Assembly (NCBI RefSeq): GCF_003122365.1
Contig: NZ_CP029254.1
Location: 5,892,001 to 5,956,000, forward strand
Source: Streptomyces spongiicola
GTDB taxonomy: Bacteria > Actinomycetota > Actinomycetes > Streptomycetales > Streptomycetaceae
DNA length: 64,000 bases
Direction: 5' to 3'
Shown here: positions 25,644 to 34,081 of the stretch, piece by piece
Numbering within the stretch: the first letter of the stretch is position 1
Layout: each line of letters begins with the position of its first letter
Program-made: the position numbers and the translations under genes
The notes under the pieces: generated by a model
What the model was told of the DNA's origin: nothing
The model's database searches: none
The model's input: the letters and a program-made list of their open reading frames with translations, nothing else

Positions 25644-27386
25644 TCACCGGGGCAGTCCTCTGCTGCCTTCGACATGATCGTCGTGGTGAGGGGCCGGCGT
25701 CGGCCGAGGGGCCGGCGAGGCGGCGTTCGGCGGGCGTGCCGGGCGCAGGAGCGGCTCAGGGCCCCGCGCCGAACGCTCCGCCGCTCCCGCGGAAGTCCCG
25801 CCACCGTCCGGCCGGGTGCCCGGGCCGGCCGCCAGACGTGCCGTGGTTTCCATGAGCGAGACGGTGAACGGGTGTTCCGGGACGGTCAGGATGCGCTGGG
25901 CGGTGTTCTGCTCGACGATTTCGCCGCCGTCCAGGACGGCGATGCGGTGGGCCAGGGCCGCGGTGCCCAGATCGTGGGTGATCAGTACCAGGGACAGGTC
26001 GTCGCGGTCGCGGACCAGTGCCGTGAGGATGTCGAGGATGCCCCGGCGGGTGATGGTGTCCAGGCCGGACGTGATCTCGTCGCAGATGAGGACGCGAGGG
26101 TGGGCGAGCAGCGAACGGGCGAGGGCGGCGCGCTGGAGTTCGCCGCCCGAGAGCTGTCCGGGGAGCCGAAGGACGAGGTCCGCCGGAAGTCCGAGGCGGC
26201 TCAGGGTGTCTCGGGCTTCCCGTGTCGCGGTGTCCCGGTCGGCGCCGCGCAGGCGGATCGCGGTGCGGGCGACCTGGTGGAGCACGGGGCGGTGTTCGTC
26301 GAAGGCGGCGCGCGCGTCCTGGAAGACGTACTGCACGGCTGCGAGATGCGGGCGGCTGCGGTCGCGCAGACTGCGGGGCAGCGGTGTGCCGTCGAGGAGG
26401 ATCTCCGCGTCGTGGTCGCGGTGGAGGCCGGCGAGGCACCGGGCGAGGGTCGTCTTGCCGCTGCCGGAGCGGCCGACGACGGCCAGGCACTCGCCCGGGT
26501 ACAGGTCGAGGCGGGGGGTGCGCAGCACCACGGTCCGGCCGCGCGCGCCGGCGCGGTGGCGGGCGGTGAGGTCGCGGACCTGCAGGACGGGCGGCCCGGT
26601 GCCGCTCGCGCGGTCCGGTTCCGGGGACCTCGGCTGCTCACCCAGCAGTGCGCGGGTCCACTCGTGCCGGGGCGCGGGCCAGACGCGTGGCGCCGGGCCC
26701 GCCTCCACGACCCGGCCCGCCCGCATGACGACCACGTCGTCGGCGAGTGCGCGCGCCACGTCCAGGTCGTGACTGAGCAGGACGACCGCGATGCCGCGGG
26801 CCGCGACCGCCGCCAGCTGCTCGACGATGCGGCTCTTGGTCAGGGCGTCCTGGCCGGTGGTGGGCTCGTCGGCGACGACCACGCGGGCGCCGAGCAGCAG
26901 GGCCTGGGCGAGCACGACGCGTTGCTGCTGGCCTCCGGAGAGCTGGTGGGGGTAGCGCCGCAGCAGGGACTCGGCGTCCGGGAGCTGGGCTTCGGCGAGG
27001 GCCCGCAGGACGCGTTCGCGGGCCGCCGCCCGGCGCTGCCCCGGCGAGAGGTGGCGGACCTGGGCGCGGGCGATGTCGGTCAGCAGCGCGGAGATCGAAC
27101 GGGCCGGATTGAGGACGGCCGCCGGGTGCTGGGGGATGTAGCCGGCCAGGCCGTCGGCCGTCAGGCGTACGTCCCCGGTGACCCGGGCGCCGGGCGGGTA
27201 CTCCCCGAGCAGGGCGAGGCCGGTGGTGGTCTTGCCGCTGCCGGAGGCGCCGACCAGTGCGGTGACCCTGCCGGGCAGGGCCTGGAGACTGACGCCGTCG
27301 ACGATCGCCCTGCCGCCGATCTCGACGCGCAGGTCGCGGATCTCGGCTACCGGGTCCGCGGTGGTGGCCTCCTGCTCGTGGTTCAC
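25644..27386 (-). CDS. Oligopeptide/nickel-type ABC transporter ATPase, two fused ATP-binding domains
   Basis: 580-aa protein joining two nucleotide-binding domains that are usually separate DppD/DppF-type subunits. Domain 1 (~10-255): Walker A GASGSGKTTTG, signature LSGGQQQRV, Walker B VVVADEPTTGQD. Domain 2 (~290-520): Walker A GRSGSGKTTLA, signature LSGGELQRA, Walker B VLICDEITSGLD. It energises import by the two permeases encoded upstream. The GTG start at 27386 has AAGGAGG before it and overlaps the permease stop as GTGA. The C-terminal ~50 residues are disordered Pro/Ala/Arg-rich and may be a read-through extension. Last gene of the minus-strand operon. Confidence 0.9.
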   Translation of the reverse strand: MNHEQEATTADPVAEIRDLRVEIGGRAIVDGVSLQALPGRVTALVGASGSGKTTTGLALLGEYPPGARVTGDVRLTADGLAGYIPQHPAAVLNPARSISALLTDIARAQVRHLSPGQRRAAARERVLRALAEAQLPDAESLLRRYPHQLSGGQQQRVVLAQALLLGARVVVADEPTTGQDALTKSRIVEQLAAVAARGIAVVLLSHDLDVARALADDVVVMRAGRVVEAGPAPRVWPAPRHEWTRALLGEQPRSPEPDRASGTGPPVLQVRDLTARHRAGARGRTVVLRTPRLDLYPGECLAVVGRSGSGKTTLARCLAGLHRDHDAEILLDGTPLPRSLRDRSRPHLAAVQYVFQDARAAFDEHRPVLHQVARTAIRLRGADRDTATREARDTLSRLGLPADLVLRLPGQLSGGELQRAALARSLLAHPRVLICDEITSGLDTITRRGILDILTALVRDRDDLSLVLITHDLGTAALAHRIAVLDGGEIVEQNTAQRILTVPEHPFTVSLMETTARLAAGPGTRPDGGGTSAGAAERSARGPEPLLRPARPPNAASPAPRPTPAPHHDDHVEGSRGLPR

Positions 27387-28246
27387 GGACGTGCCTCCTT
27401 CTCCGCCCGGCTCCGGAGGGTTCGGCTCGCGGCGGCGCGGGCGGGGGCGAGCCGTCCGCCGCCCTTGTGGAGCGCGGCGTCGAAGAGGAGGTTCGTGCCC
27501 GTCGTCAGGCCCACGATCAGCAGGGCGGGGACGACGACGGCCCACGGCTGGACGAACAGGCCGGTGCGGTTGCGGTCGACCATGACCGCCCAGTCAGCGG
27601 CGTCGGGTGCCACGCCGACGCCGAGGAAGGCGGCCGTGGCGACGAGGTACAGCACGCCGGTCAGCCGGGTGCCGGCGTCGGCGGCCAGGGTGCGCAGCAT
27701 GGAACGGCCGACGTAGCCGACGGCCATGCGCCACCATGTCTCGCCCTGCATGCGCAGTGCCTCGACCGCGGGGCGGGCGGCGGCCTCGGTGGCGGCGGCG
27801 CGCACGAGGCGGGTCGCGTCGGGCACGTTGACGACCGCGACCAGCAGGGCCAGCCCCACGGCGCCGGGGGAGAACACGGTCGCCGCCAGCAGGATCAGCA
27901 GCAGCGAAGGGACGGCGAGCAGCACGTCCAGGGGCCGCATCAGCAGTTCCTCCAGCAGGCGGCGGTGGGTGAGCGCGCTGAACAGACCGACGGGCAGGGC
28001 CACGAGGTAGGCGAGGGCGGTCGCGGTGAGGGCGGTCAGCACGACCGGGCGGCCGCCGTGCAGTACCTGGTGCCAGACGTCCCGGCCGACGAAGTCGGTG
28101 CCGAGCCGGTGGCCGTCGCCCAGCACGAAGGATGCGGCCCGTGGACCGGGGTCGCCGGCGAACTCGGGGCCGAGGAGGGCCAGGACGAGGGGCACCGCGA
28201 CGACTCCGGTGCCGAGGGCGAAGCGGCCCGTGCGCGAGCCCTTCAC
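27383..28246 (-). CDS. ABC transporter permease (DppC/OppC type)
   Basis: 287-aa inner-membrane permease with about six membrane segments and the EAA-type loop region EALRMQGETWWRMAVGYVGRS (residues ~160-180). The N-terminal HRLGTDFVGRDVWHQVLHGGR matches the 'GTDxxGRDVxSR' motif of DppC/OppC/NikC subunits. GTG start at 28246 overlaps the upstream permease stop as GTGA, and its own stop overlaps the ATPase start in the same way. Partner of the DppB-type permease. Confidence 0.88.
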   Translation of the reverse strand: MKGSRTGRFALGTGVVAVPLVLALLGPEFAGDPGPRAASFVLGDGHRLGTDFVGRDVWHQVLHGGRPVVLTALTATALAYLVALPVGLFSALTHRRLLEELLMRPLDVLLAVPSLLLILLAATVFSPGAVGLALLVAVVNVPDATRLVRAAATEAAARPAVEALRMQGETWWRMAVGYVGRSMLRTLAADAGTRLTGVLYLVATAAFLGVGVAPDAADWAVMVDRNRTGLFVQPWAVVVPALLIVGLTTGTNLLFDAALHKGGGRLAPARAAASRTLRSRAEKEARP

Positions 28247-29196
28247 GCGGCCACCCCCGCCCGGGGCGCGAGGCGGTGGGTGACCAGGTCCGCGCCCAGG
28301 TTGAGGATGACGGTCAGGGCGCCGAAGACGACGGCGAGGCCCTGGACGACGGGTACGTCGCGTTCGGCGACGGCGTTGAGCAGGACGGTGCCGAGTCCGG
28401 GGATCACGTACAGCGCCTCCACGACGATCACGCCGCCCAGCAGCCAGTCGATGGTTCGGGCGAGTTGCTGGGCGGCGGGGGCGAGGGCGTTGGGAAGCGC
28501 GTGCGTGTAGCGCACACGGGCGCCGGAGACGCCGTAGCGGCGCGCCTGTGCCACGTACGGGGAGGCGAGCGCGTCGATCATGCCGGCGCGTACCAGGCGC
28601 GCCAGGGAGCACACGGGCCGGGAGAGCAGGACGAGGACGGGCAGGACGAGTGCCGCCGGGTGGGCGAGCAGGTCGGTGCCGTATCCGACCGCGGTCGGCG
28701 GCAGCCAGCCCAGCCGGATGGCGAGGACGGTCACCAGCAGCACGCCGAGGGCGAACTCGGGCACCGCGTAGACGACGAGCGTCATCGAGCTGACCAGCCG
28801 GTCCACCAGGCGCCCCTCGTGGCGGGCGGCCAGCACGCCGAGGCCGAACCCGGCGGGGACGAGCAGGGCCGCGGTGAGCGCGGCCAGCACAAGGGTGGGG
28901 CCGAAACCGTCGGCGATGTACTGGCTCACCGGGCGGCCGGAGGCCAGGGAGGTGCCGAAGTCGCCGTGCAGCAGGCCCGCCGCCCAGTCGGCCAGCCGCT
29001 CCACCGCGGGCCGGTCCAGCTCCATGGCCTCGCGGATGGCCTCGATGCGGGCGGGGTCGGGCTGGTCCCCGGCCAGGGCGACCGCGGCGTCACCCGGCAG
29101 CGCCTCGGTCAGCGCGAAGACCAGCAGCACCACGGCCGCGGTCTGCGCGACGCCGAGGAGCAGCCGCCGGGTGACGAAGGAGCGGAATCCGCTCAC
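28243..29196 (-). CDS. ABC transporter permease (DppB/OppB type)
   Basis: 317-aa inner-membrane permease with the DppB/OppB/NikB order: N-terminal TM (RRLLLGVAQTAAVVLLVFAL), the periplasmic loop with LPGDAAVALAGD and AMELDRPAVERLADWAAGLLHGDFGTSLASGRPV, further TMs, and the EAA loop YVAQARRYGVSGARVRYTHALPNAL. The ending GGVIVVEALYVIPGLG is characteristic. GTG start at 29196 overlaps the stop of the substrate-binding protein (GTGA). Confidence 0.9.
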   Translation of the reverse strand: MSGFRSFVTRRLLLGVAQTAAVVLLVFALTEALPGDAAVALAGDQPDPARIEAIREAMELDRPAVERLADWAAGLLHGDFGTSLASGRPVSQYIADGFGPTLVLAALTAALLVPAGFGLGVLAARHEGRLVDRLVSSMTLVVYAVPEFALGVLLVTVLAIRLGWLPPTAVGYGTDLLAHPAALVLPVLVLLSRPVCSLARLVRAGMIDALASPYVAQARRYGVSGARVRYTHALPNALAPAAQQLARTIDWLLGGVIVVEALYVIPGLGTVLLNAVAERDVPVVQGLAVVFGALTVILNLGADLVTHRLAPRAGVAA

Positions 29197-30872
29197 GCGA
29201 GCCACACCTTGTCGAAGCGGGCCCAGTCGAGGGTGTTGGCGGGTGCCTCGGTGTCGACCCCGTTGACGGTCTTCGCCGTTCCGATGATCCAGTCCGCGAA
29301 GCCCCAGATCAGGAAGCCGCCCTCGGAGTACAGGCGGCGCTGCATGCGCTCGTAGACGGCGGCGCGGTCGGTCCTGTCCGGGGTGGACTGGGCCTGCTGG
29401 TACAGGGCGTCGAAGTCCTTGTGCCGCCACTTGGTGGCGTTGGTGGTGGAGCCGGTGAGCAGGCGCTGGGAGATGTGGGCTTCGATGGGCATGGCTCCGG
29501 AGCGGTAGCAGCACAGGGTGCCGTTGTCGAGGATGTCTGCCCAGTAGGAGTCCTTGCTGCCCATCCTGACGTCGACGGTGACGCCCGCCTTCTTCGCCTG
29601 GTCGCGGAAGATGCTGGCGGCTTCGGTGAATCCGGCGGCGACGGCCGAGGTGTCGAGGGCGACCCTGAGGTTCTCGGCGCCTGCCTGCTTGAGCAGGGCG
29701 CGGGCCCTGTCGAGGTCCTGCTCTCGCTGGGGAAGGCCGTCCGGGTAGTACTCGTAGCCCTTGCCGAATAGGTCGTTGCCGGTCTCCCCGGCGCCGGACA
29801 GGGCACCGTCGACGAGTTCCCGGCGGTCGGCGATGAGGAAGAACGCCTGGCGCACCCGCTTGTCGTCGAAGGGCGCCCGGTCGGTCTTCATGCAGAACCC
29901 CTGCATGGAGCTGCCCCGCAGTCGCACGATCTCGATCCGGCCCTTGCCCTCGTGGGCGCGGGCGGTGGCGGGGTTGAGTTCGTGGGCGTACTCGACCTGC
30001 CCGCCGACGAGGGCGTTGACACGGGCGGACTCCTCGTTGGCCACGACGAACTCGATCTCGTCGAGGTGCGGGGCGCCCTCCCAGTAGTCGCCGTTGCGGC
30101 TGAAGACCGCCGAGCGGCCGGGTGTGAACGACACGAACCGGAACGGGCCCGATCCGATCGGGTTCCTGTCGAACTCGTTTGCGTTCTCGGGCACGATGTA
30201 CGCGCCGAACGCGGCGAGGATGTTGGGGAACTCGGCCGTCGGGCGTTTGAGGACGAACTCGACCGACCGTTCGCCGGTGGCACGGCTGGCCTTGAGGTCG
30301 ATCGGTTCCAGGGACGCCTTGGCCCTGAACGCCCGCTTCGGGTCGGCGATGCGGCGGTAGCTGTGGAGGACGTCCTTCGCGGTGACCGGCCTGCCGTCGT
30401 GGAAGGCGGCTTCGCGCAGGGTGACCTGCCACCGGTCCAGGGTCCTGTTGGACTCCCACTTCTCGGCGAGACGGGGCCGGGCGGACAGGTCGGCGCCGTA
30501 GTCGGCGAGTTTGTCGAAGAGCGCCTTGGCGCGGGCGACGTCGGCGAAGAGGTTTGCCAGATGCGGGTCGAGGGTCTCGCTGGCGCCGCCGCCCGCGAAC
30601 GCGGCGCGCAGGCGGCCGCCCCGCTTCGGTGTGCCGTCGCCCTTGCTCCCGCCGCTGCCGGCCCCGGAGTCCGAGCCGCCGCATCCGGCGAGGACGAGTG
30701 CGCCGAGGGAGGCTGCACCGGTGGCGGAGAGGAAGCCGCGGCGGCGCAGGCCCGGGAAGCGGTCGGGGGAGCTGTCCGGGAAGTGGTCGGGGGAGCTGTC
30801 CGGGAAGCGGTCCCGGGAATGGTCCTGGGAGTGTTCCGGGGAGGGGGGACGGCGGGTGGTTTCGTCGTGCAT
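29193..30872 (-). CDS. ABC transporter solute-binding lipoprotein (SBP_bac_5, peptide/metal-complex type)
   Basis: 559-aa extracellular binding lipoprotein. Signal: RRRGFLSATGAASLGALVLAGCGGS, with twin arginines and a lipobox (LAGC; Cys about residue 65), so lipidation and possibly Tat export are expected. The mature part has the family-5 fold: GGRLRAAFAG, LFDKLADYGADL, LAEKWESN, WQVTLREAAFHDGRPVTAKDVLHSY and GSGPFRFVSFTPG. Such proteins bind peptides, nickel or metal-chelate complexes. Before the signal lies an unusual ~40-residue segment with RFPDSSPDHF repeats, encoded by 24-bp DNA repeats (30753-30800). ATG 30872 has GAGGAAAC upstream. A 77-bp gap separates it from the methyltransferase gene. 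Confidence 0.88.
   Translation of the reverse strand: MHDETTRRPPSPEHSQDHSRDRFPDSSPDHFPDSSPDRFPGLRRRGFLSATGAASLGALVLAGCGGSDSGAGSGGSKGDGTPKRGGRLRAAFAGGGASETLDPHLANLFADVARAKALFDKLADYGADLSARPRLAEKWESNRTLDRWQVTLREAAFHDGRPVTAKDVLHSYRRIADPKRAFRAKASLEPIDLKASRATGERSVEFVLKRPTAEFPNILAAFGAYIVPENANEFDRNPIGSGPFRFVSFTPGRSAVFSRNGDYWEGAPHLDEIEFVVANEESARVNALVGGQVEYAHELNPATARAHEGKGRIEIVRLRGSSMQGFCMKTDRAPFDDKRVRQAFFLIADRRELVDGALSGAGETGNDLFGKGYEYYPDGLPQREQDLDRARALLKQAGAENLRVALDTSAVAAGFTEAASIFRDQAKKAGVTVDVRMGSKDSYWADILDNGTLCCYRSGAMPIEAHISQRLLTGSTTNATKWRHKDFDALYQQAQSTPDRTDRAAVYERMQRRLYSEGGFLIWGFADWIIGTAKTVNGVDTEAPANTLDWARFDKVWLA
30753..30800. repeat. 24-bp tandem repeat inside the lipoprotein gene
   Basis: CGGGAAGCGGTCGGGGGAGC plus TGTC at 30753, repeated at 30777 with one change, with a partial third copy. 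In frame, each unit adds eight residues (DSSPDRFP-type) to the N-terminal extension. Confidence 0.8.
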
Positions 30873-30949
30873 GCGTGTTTCCTCGGGGTGTGTGGATGTG
30901 CGGCTTGCGGAGTGGGGCTGCGGGCGTCGGGGTGTGTGGACGGGCCCGG

Positions 30950-31759
30950 TCAGCAGGGCCGGGTCGAACGGGCCACCACGTGCAGCCGGTCGGCGTCGGT
31001 GGTACGGCCGGGAAGCAGGCCCTCCCGCCACGGCGGTTCGGTCCGCGGGCCGGGACCGTCGTGGAGTTCGAGGGTCTCGAAGCCCTGCGCGGCCAGGAGG
31101 TGCACCGCCTCCAGCGGGAACAGCAGCCGCCACGCGGAGCGTTGCTCGACCGGCTCCGTCCCGTCGTCCGCGGTCCACACGCGGGTGCGGCGCAGCAGCT
31201 GCGCCGTACGGTCGACGGTGAGGGTGGTGGTGGACCGGTAGGCCGTGCCCTGCCGGACGAACCCGTCGGCCCTGGGCGTGTCGAGCAGGTCGGTGCGGCC
31301 CAGGAAGTAGGCGCCGTTGCGCATCTCCGCGACGAGGAGTCCGCCAGGGGCCAGCGCACGGCGGCAGGAGGACAGGAAGGCGTCGAGCTGCTCGTTGGTG
31401 TGGCAGTACAGCAGGGCGCTGTCCAGGCAGACCACGGCGTCGAAGGCGTCCCGCCCGAGATCGAACCCGCGCAGGTCGGCGTGCACGTAGTCGGGCCCGG
31501 GATGGTGGGTGCGGGCGTGCGCGAGCATCGCCGGGGAGAGGTCGGCGCCGGTCACCGTACGGCCGGCGCGGTGCAGGTGTGCGGCGTCCCGGCCGGTACC
31601 GCAGCCCATGTCCAGCACGCGCGGGCCCGCCGCGTGCCGCCGCAGGCAGTCCTCGGCCCAGCGTCCGGCCAGCCGGTCGGGGTCGGGGAAGCGGGTCTCG
31701 TACAGTTCGGGGTTGTCCGTGAGCAGGTTGTGCGCACTCGCCGTCGGTGTCGAGGTCAA
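30950..31759 (-). CDS. Class I SAM-dependent methyltransferase
   Basis: 269-aa soluble Rossmann-fold methyltransferase. Motif I VLDMGCGTGRDAAHLHRAG (residues ~48-66), post-I VTGADLSPAMLAHAR, motif II FDAVVCLDSALLYC and motif III LAPGGLLVAEMRNG. The C-terminal third is a mixed beta cap. Start is a TTG at 31759 that overlaps the MFS gene's stop as TTGA, with AGGAA seven bases before it. In the operon it probably methylates, or transfers another SAM-derived group to, the small molecule made by the ligase and PLP enzymes. Substrate not deducible. Confidence 0.87.
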   Translation of the reverse strand: MTSTPTASAHNLLTDNPELYETRFPDPDRLAGRWAEDCLRRHAAGPRVLDMGCGTGRDAAHLHRAGRTVTGADLSPAMLAHARTHHPGPDYVHADLRGFDLGRDAFDAVVCLDSALLYCHTNEQLDAFLSSCRRALAPGGLLVAEMRNGAYFLGRTDLLDTPRADGFVRQGTAYRSTTTLTVDRTAQLLRRTRVWTADDGTEPVEQRSAWRLLFPLEAVHLLAAQGFETLELHDGPGPRTEPPWREGLLPGRTTDADRLHVVARSTRPC

Positions 31760-33036
31760 CTCGGTTTCCTTCCACTGGCGGTCGCGGATACGGCGGGCTT
31801 CGGCGGCGTCGGCAGCGAGCCCAGCCGGCGCAGCCAGGCCACGCCCAGTGCGGACGCGAGCCCGAACAGCGCGCAGCACGCCCACGGCAGCCAGCCGGCG
31901 TCGTGCTGCTCCCCGGTGTCCATGGCCCAGCCCACGACGCCGTTGCCGGCTGCGGCGGCGAAACCCGAGACGACGTAGAAGATTCCGAAGTGGGAGCCGG
32001 TCAGCTCGGGGCGGCCGAAGCCGGGGATCAGCTCCATGACGAACGGCTGGGCGATCATCAGGCCGAGGTAGAGCAGCAGGGCGCCCGCCAGCACGGGCAG
32101 GGCGCGCAGCACCGCGTCCACCGTCCCGTACGGTCCGCCGGAGCCACCGGCCACCAGCGCGGGCGGCAGGAACGCCAGTGCCATCAGGCCGAGCCCCGTG
32201 GCGATCCAGCGTGACCTGGTCCCCCGCTCCTTGAGGGCCCGGGTGAGGCGCAGCTGAAGGGTGAGGCTGGCGAGGGTGCCGACGAGGAAGACGAGACCGG
32301 CCGCGCCGTCCCAGCCGGTGGCCTGCCGCGCCCCGTCGGGCAGCAGCAGGTAGAGCTGGTTCTCCAGGGTGAACATGCCGACCATGGCGAGTGCGAAGGC
32401 GACGAAGGCGCGGTTGCCGAGGACCTCGCGCCAGTCGGCGAGTATCGTGCCCTGGCTCGGTTCGACCCGCCGGGCGGGCAGGGCGAGGGCCTGAGCCACG
32501 GTGAGGACCGCGAAGATCCCGGCGGCGGTCAGGGCCGACGTGCGGAAGTCCACGAGCAGCAGCGCGCTGCCCAGCAGCGGCCCGATCAGCGCCCCGGTGG
32601 TGGCGAAGACGTTGAACAGGGCGAACGCCTCGGCCCTGCGCCCGTCGGCCTCCTGGGCGAGGTAGGCGCGTACGGCGGGGTTGAACAGCGCCCCGGCGAA
32701 GCCGCTGAGGACGGACGCCCCGAGCAGGACGGCCAGGTTGTCGCCGAGCGCGAACAGCGCGAACCCCACCGTGCGCAGAGCGCAGCCGGTGATGATCACA
32801 CCCCGTGCGCCGAGCCGGTCCGAGGCCGAGCCGCCGACGATGAACAGGCCCTGCTGGCTGAGGTTGCGCACACCGAGCACGACACCGACGACGGCGGCGG
32901 ACATGCCCAGGTTCTCGGTGAGGTGGGTGGCCAGGTAGGGGATGAGGAGGTAGAAGCCGGTGTTCACGCCGAGTTGGTTGACCAGCAGGAGCCGGACCGC
33001 GAGCGGGAAGCTCCTCATCTCACGCCATGTCCTCAC
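31756..33036 (-). CDS. MFS transporter, probable exporter
   Basis: 426-aa major-facilitator protein with about twelve membrane segments. The loop-2/3 signature GGSASDRLGARGVIITG and the C-terminal half motif (LTRALKERGTRSRW) are visible. It resembles drug/metabolite exporters (DHA1-type). GTG start at 33036 overlaps the upstream epimerase gene by 17 bp. Within an operon of biosynthetic genes plus an importer it is the natural candidate for secreting the product, as CntE does for staphylopine. Confidence 0.88.
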   Translation of the reverse strand: MRTWREMRSFPLAVRLLLVNQLGVNTGFYLLIPYLATHLTENLGMSAAVVGVVLGVRNLSQQGLFIVGGSASDRLGARGVIITGCALRTVGFALFALGDNLAVLLGASVLSGFAGALFNPAVRAYLAQEADGRRAEAFALFNVFATTGALIGPLLGSALLLVDFRTSALTAAGIFAVLTVAQALALPARRVEPSQGTILADWREVLGNRAFVAFALAMVGMFTLENQLYLLLPDGARQATGWDGAAGLVFLVGTLASLTLQLRLTRALKERGTRSRWIATGLGLMALAFLPPALVAGGSGGPYGTVDAVLRALPVLAGALLLYLGLMIAQPFVMELIPGFGRPELTGSHFGIFYVVSGFAAAAGNGVVGWAMDTGEQHDAGWLPWACCALFGLASALGVAWLRRLGSLPTPPKPAVSATASGRKPS

Positions 33037-34081
33037 GGTTCACCTCCCGCGGCGCGACGCCCAGGCCGGGCAGACCGCTCGCCCCTACGCGGCCGTCCTC
33101 GCCGCCGATTCCGGTCCATGGGTCGTGGGCGAGCAGGAGGTGCCCGTCGAGGTCGGCCCAGCGGGCCCGGTCGGCGAGGTGGACGGCGGGCGCGAGGCCG
33201 AGACTGCTGGCGGTCAGGCAGCCGAGCATCAGCTCCGTGCCGCTGCCGTCGATCGACTCGGCGATGCGCAGGGCCGCGTGCACCCCTCCGCACTTGGCGA
33301 GCTTGACGTTGACGCCCTGAACGCGTCCGGCCAGCCGGCGCACGTCCTCCAGGTCCACGGCGTCCTCGTCCGCGATGACCGGCAGCGGCGAGCGTTGGGC
33401 CAGCGCGCCCAGCGCTTCGGGATCGCCGGGGGCGAGGGGCTGTTCCACGGCCTCGACGCCGAGGTCGGCGAACCGGGGCAGCAGGGCCTCGGCCCGGGCC
33501 GCGGTCCAGGCACCGTTGGGGTCGAGGAGCAGCCGGGCCCGGGGCGCGGCGTCGCGGACGACGCGGACGCGCTCCACGTCGTCCTCCGGATCGGGCGCCC
33601 CCGCCTTGACCTTGATCACCTCGAAGCCGCTCGCCGCGAGCCGGCGGGCCTGCTCCGCCGTGTGTGTGAGGGACGTGATGCCGATGGTGCGGGCGGTCGC
33701 GACGAGAGGGGGCTCCGCGGCGCCGAGGAGCCGGTGCACGGGACTGCCCGCGCGCTTGCCGACGAGGTCGAGCAGCGCCGACTCGACGGCGGCCGTCACG
33801 GCCGGGGGAGTGCCGTCACCGGTCGGCTCGTCCGCCCGCAGGGCCTCCAGGGCGGTCTCGGGATCGGGGAAGCGCGCGAGGTCCGCACCGGCGGCAGCGA
33901 GGAGCCCGTCCAGGGTCTTGGCGTCGAGGCGGTAGTAGACGCTGGTGACAGCCTCACCGTGCCCGGTGGCACCTTCGTGTTCGATGGTCAGCCACACGGC
34001 GTCGCGGGTGGTCATGGTGGAGCGGGAGATGCGCAGCGGTTCGGTGAGGTCGAGGCGCACGGTGCGCCGGCCGGCCCTCAC
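33020..34081 (-). CDS. Enolase-superfamily dipeptide/amino-acid epimerase
   Basis: 353-aa mandelate-racemase-subgroup enzyme of the L-Ala-D/L-Glu (dipeptide) epimerase family. Catalytic bases: KxK in FEVIKVKAG and the opposing Lys in VNVKLAKCGG. Metal ligands: Asp in LLLDPNGAW, Glu in VEAVEQPL, Asp in IADEDAV. N-terminal capping domain residues 1-120. These enzymes epimerise the alpha-carbon of an amino-acid residue, often in a dipeptide. GTG start 34081 overlaps the PLP gene's stop (GTGA). In this operon it would set the stereochemistry of an amino-acid building block or peptide product. Confidence 0.87.
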   Translation of the reverse strand: MRAGRRTVRLDLTEPLRISRSTMTTRDAVWLTIEHEGATGHGEAVTSVYYRLDAKTLDGLLAAAGADLARFPDPETALEALRADEPTGDGTPPAVTAAVESALLDLVGKRAGSPVHRLLGAAEPPLVATARTIGITSLTHTAEQARRLAASGFEVIKVKAGAPDPEDDVERVRVVRDAAPRARLLLDPNGAWTAARAEALLPRFADLGVEAVEQPLAPGDPEALGALAQRSPLPVIADEDAVDLEDVRRLAGRVQGVNVKLAKCGGVHAALRIAESIDGSGTELMLGCLTASSLGLAPAVHLADRARWADLDGHLLLAHDPWTGIGGEDGRVGASGLPGLGVAPREVNREDMA

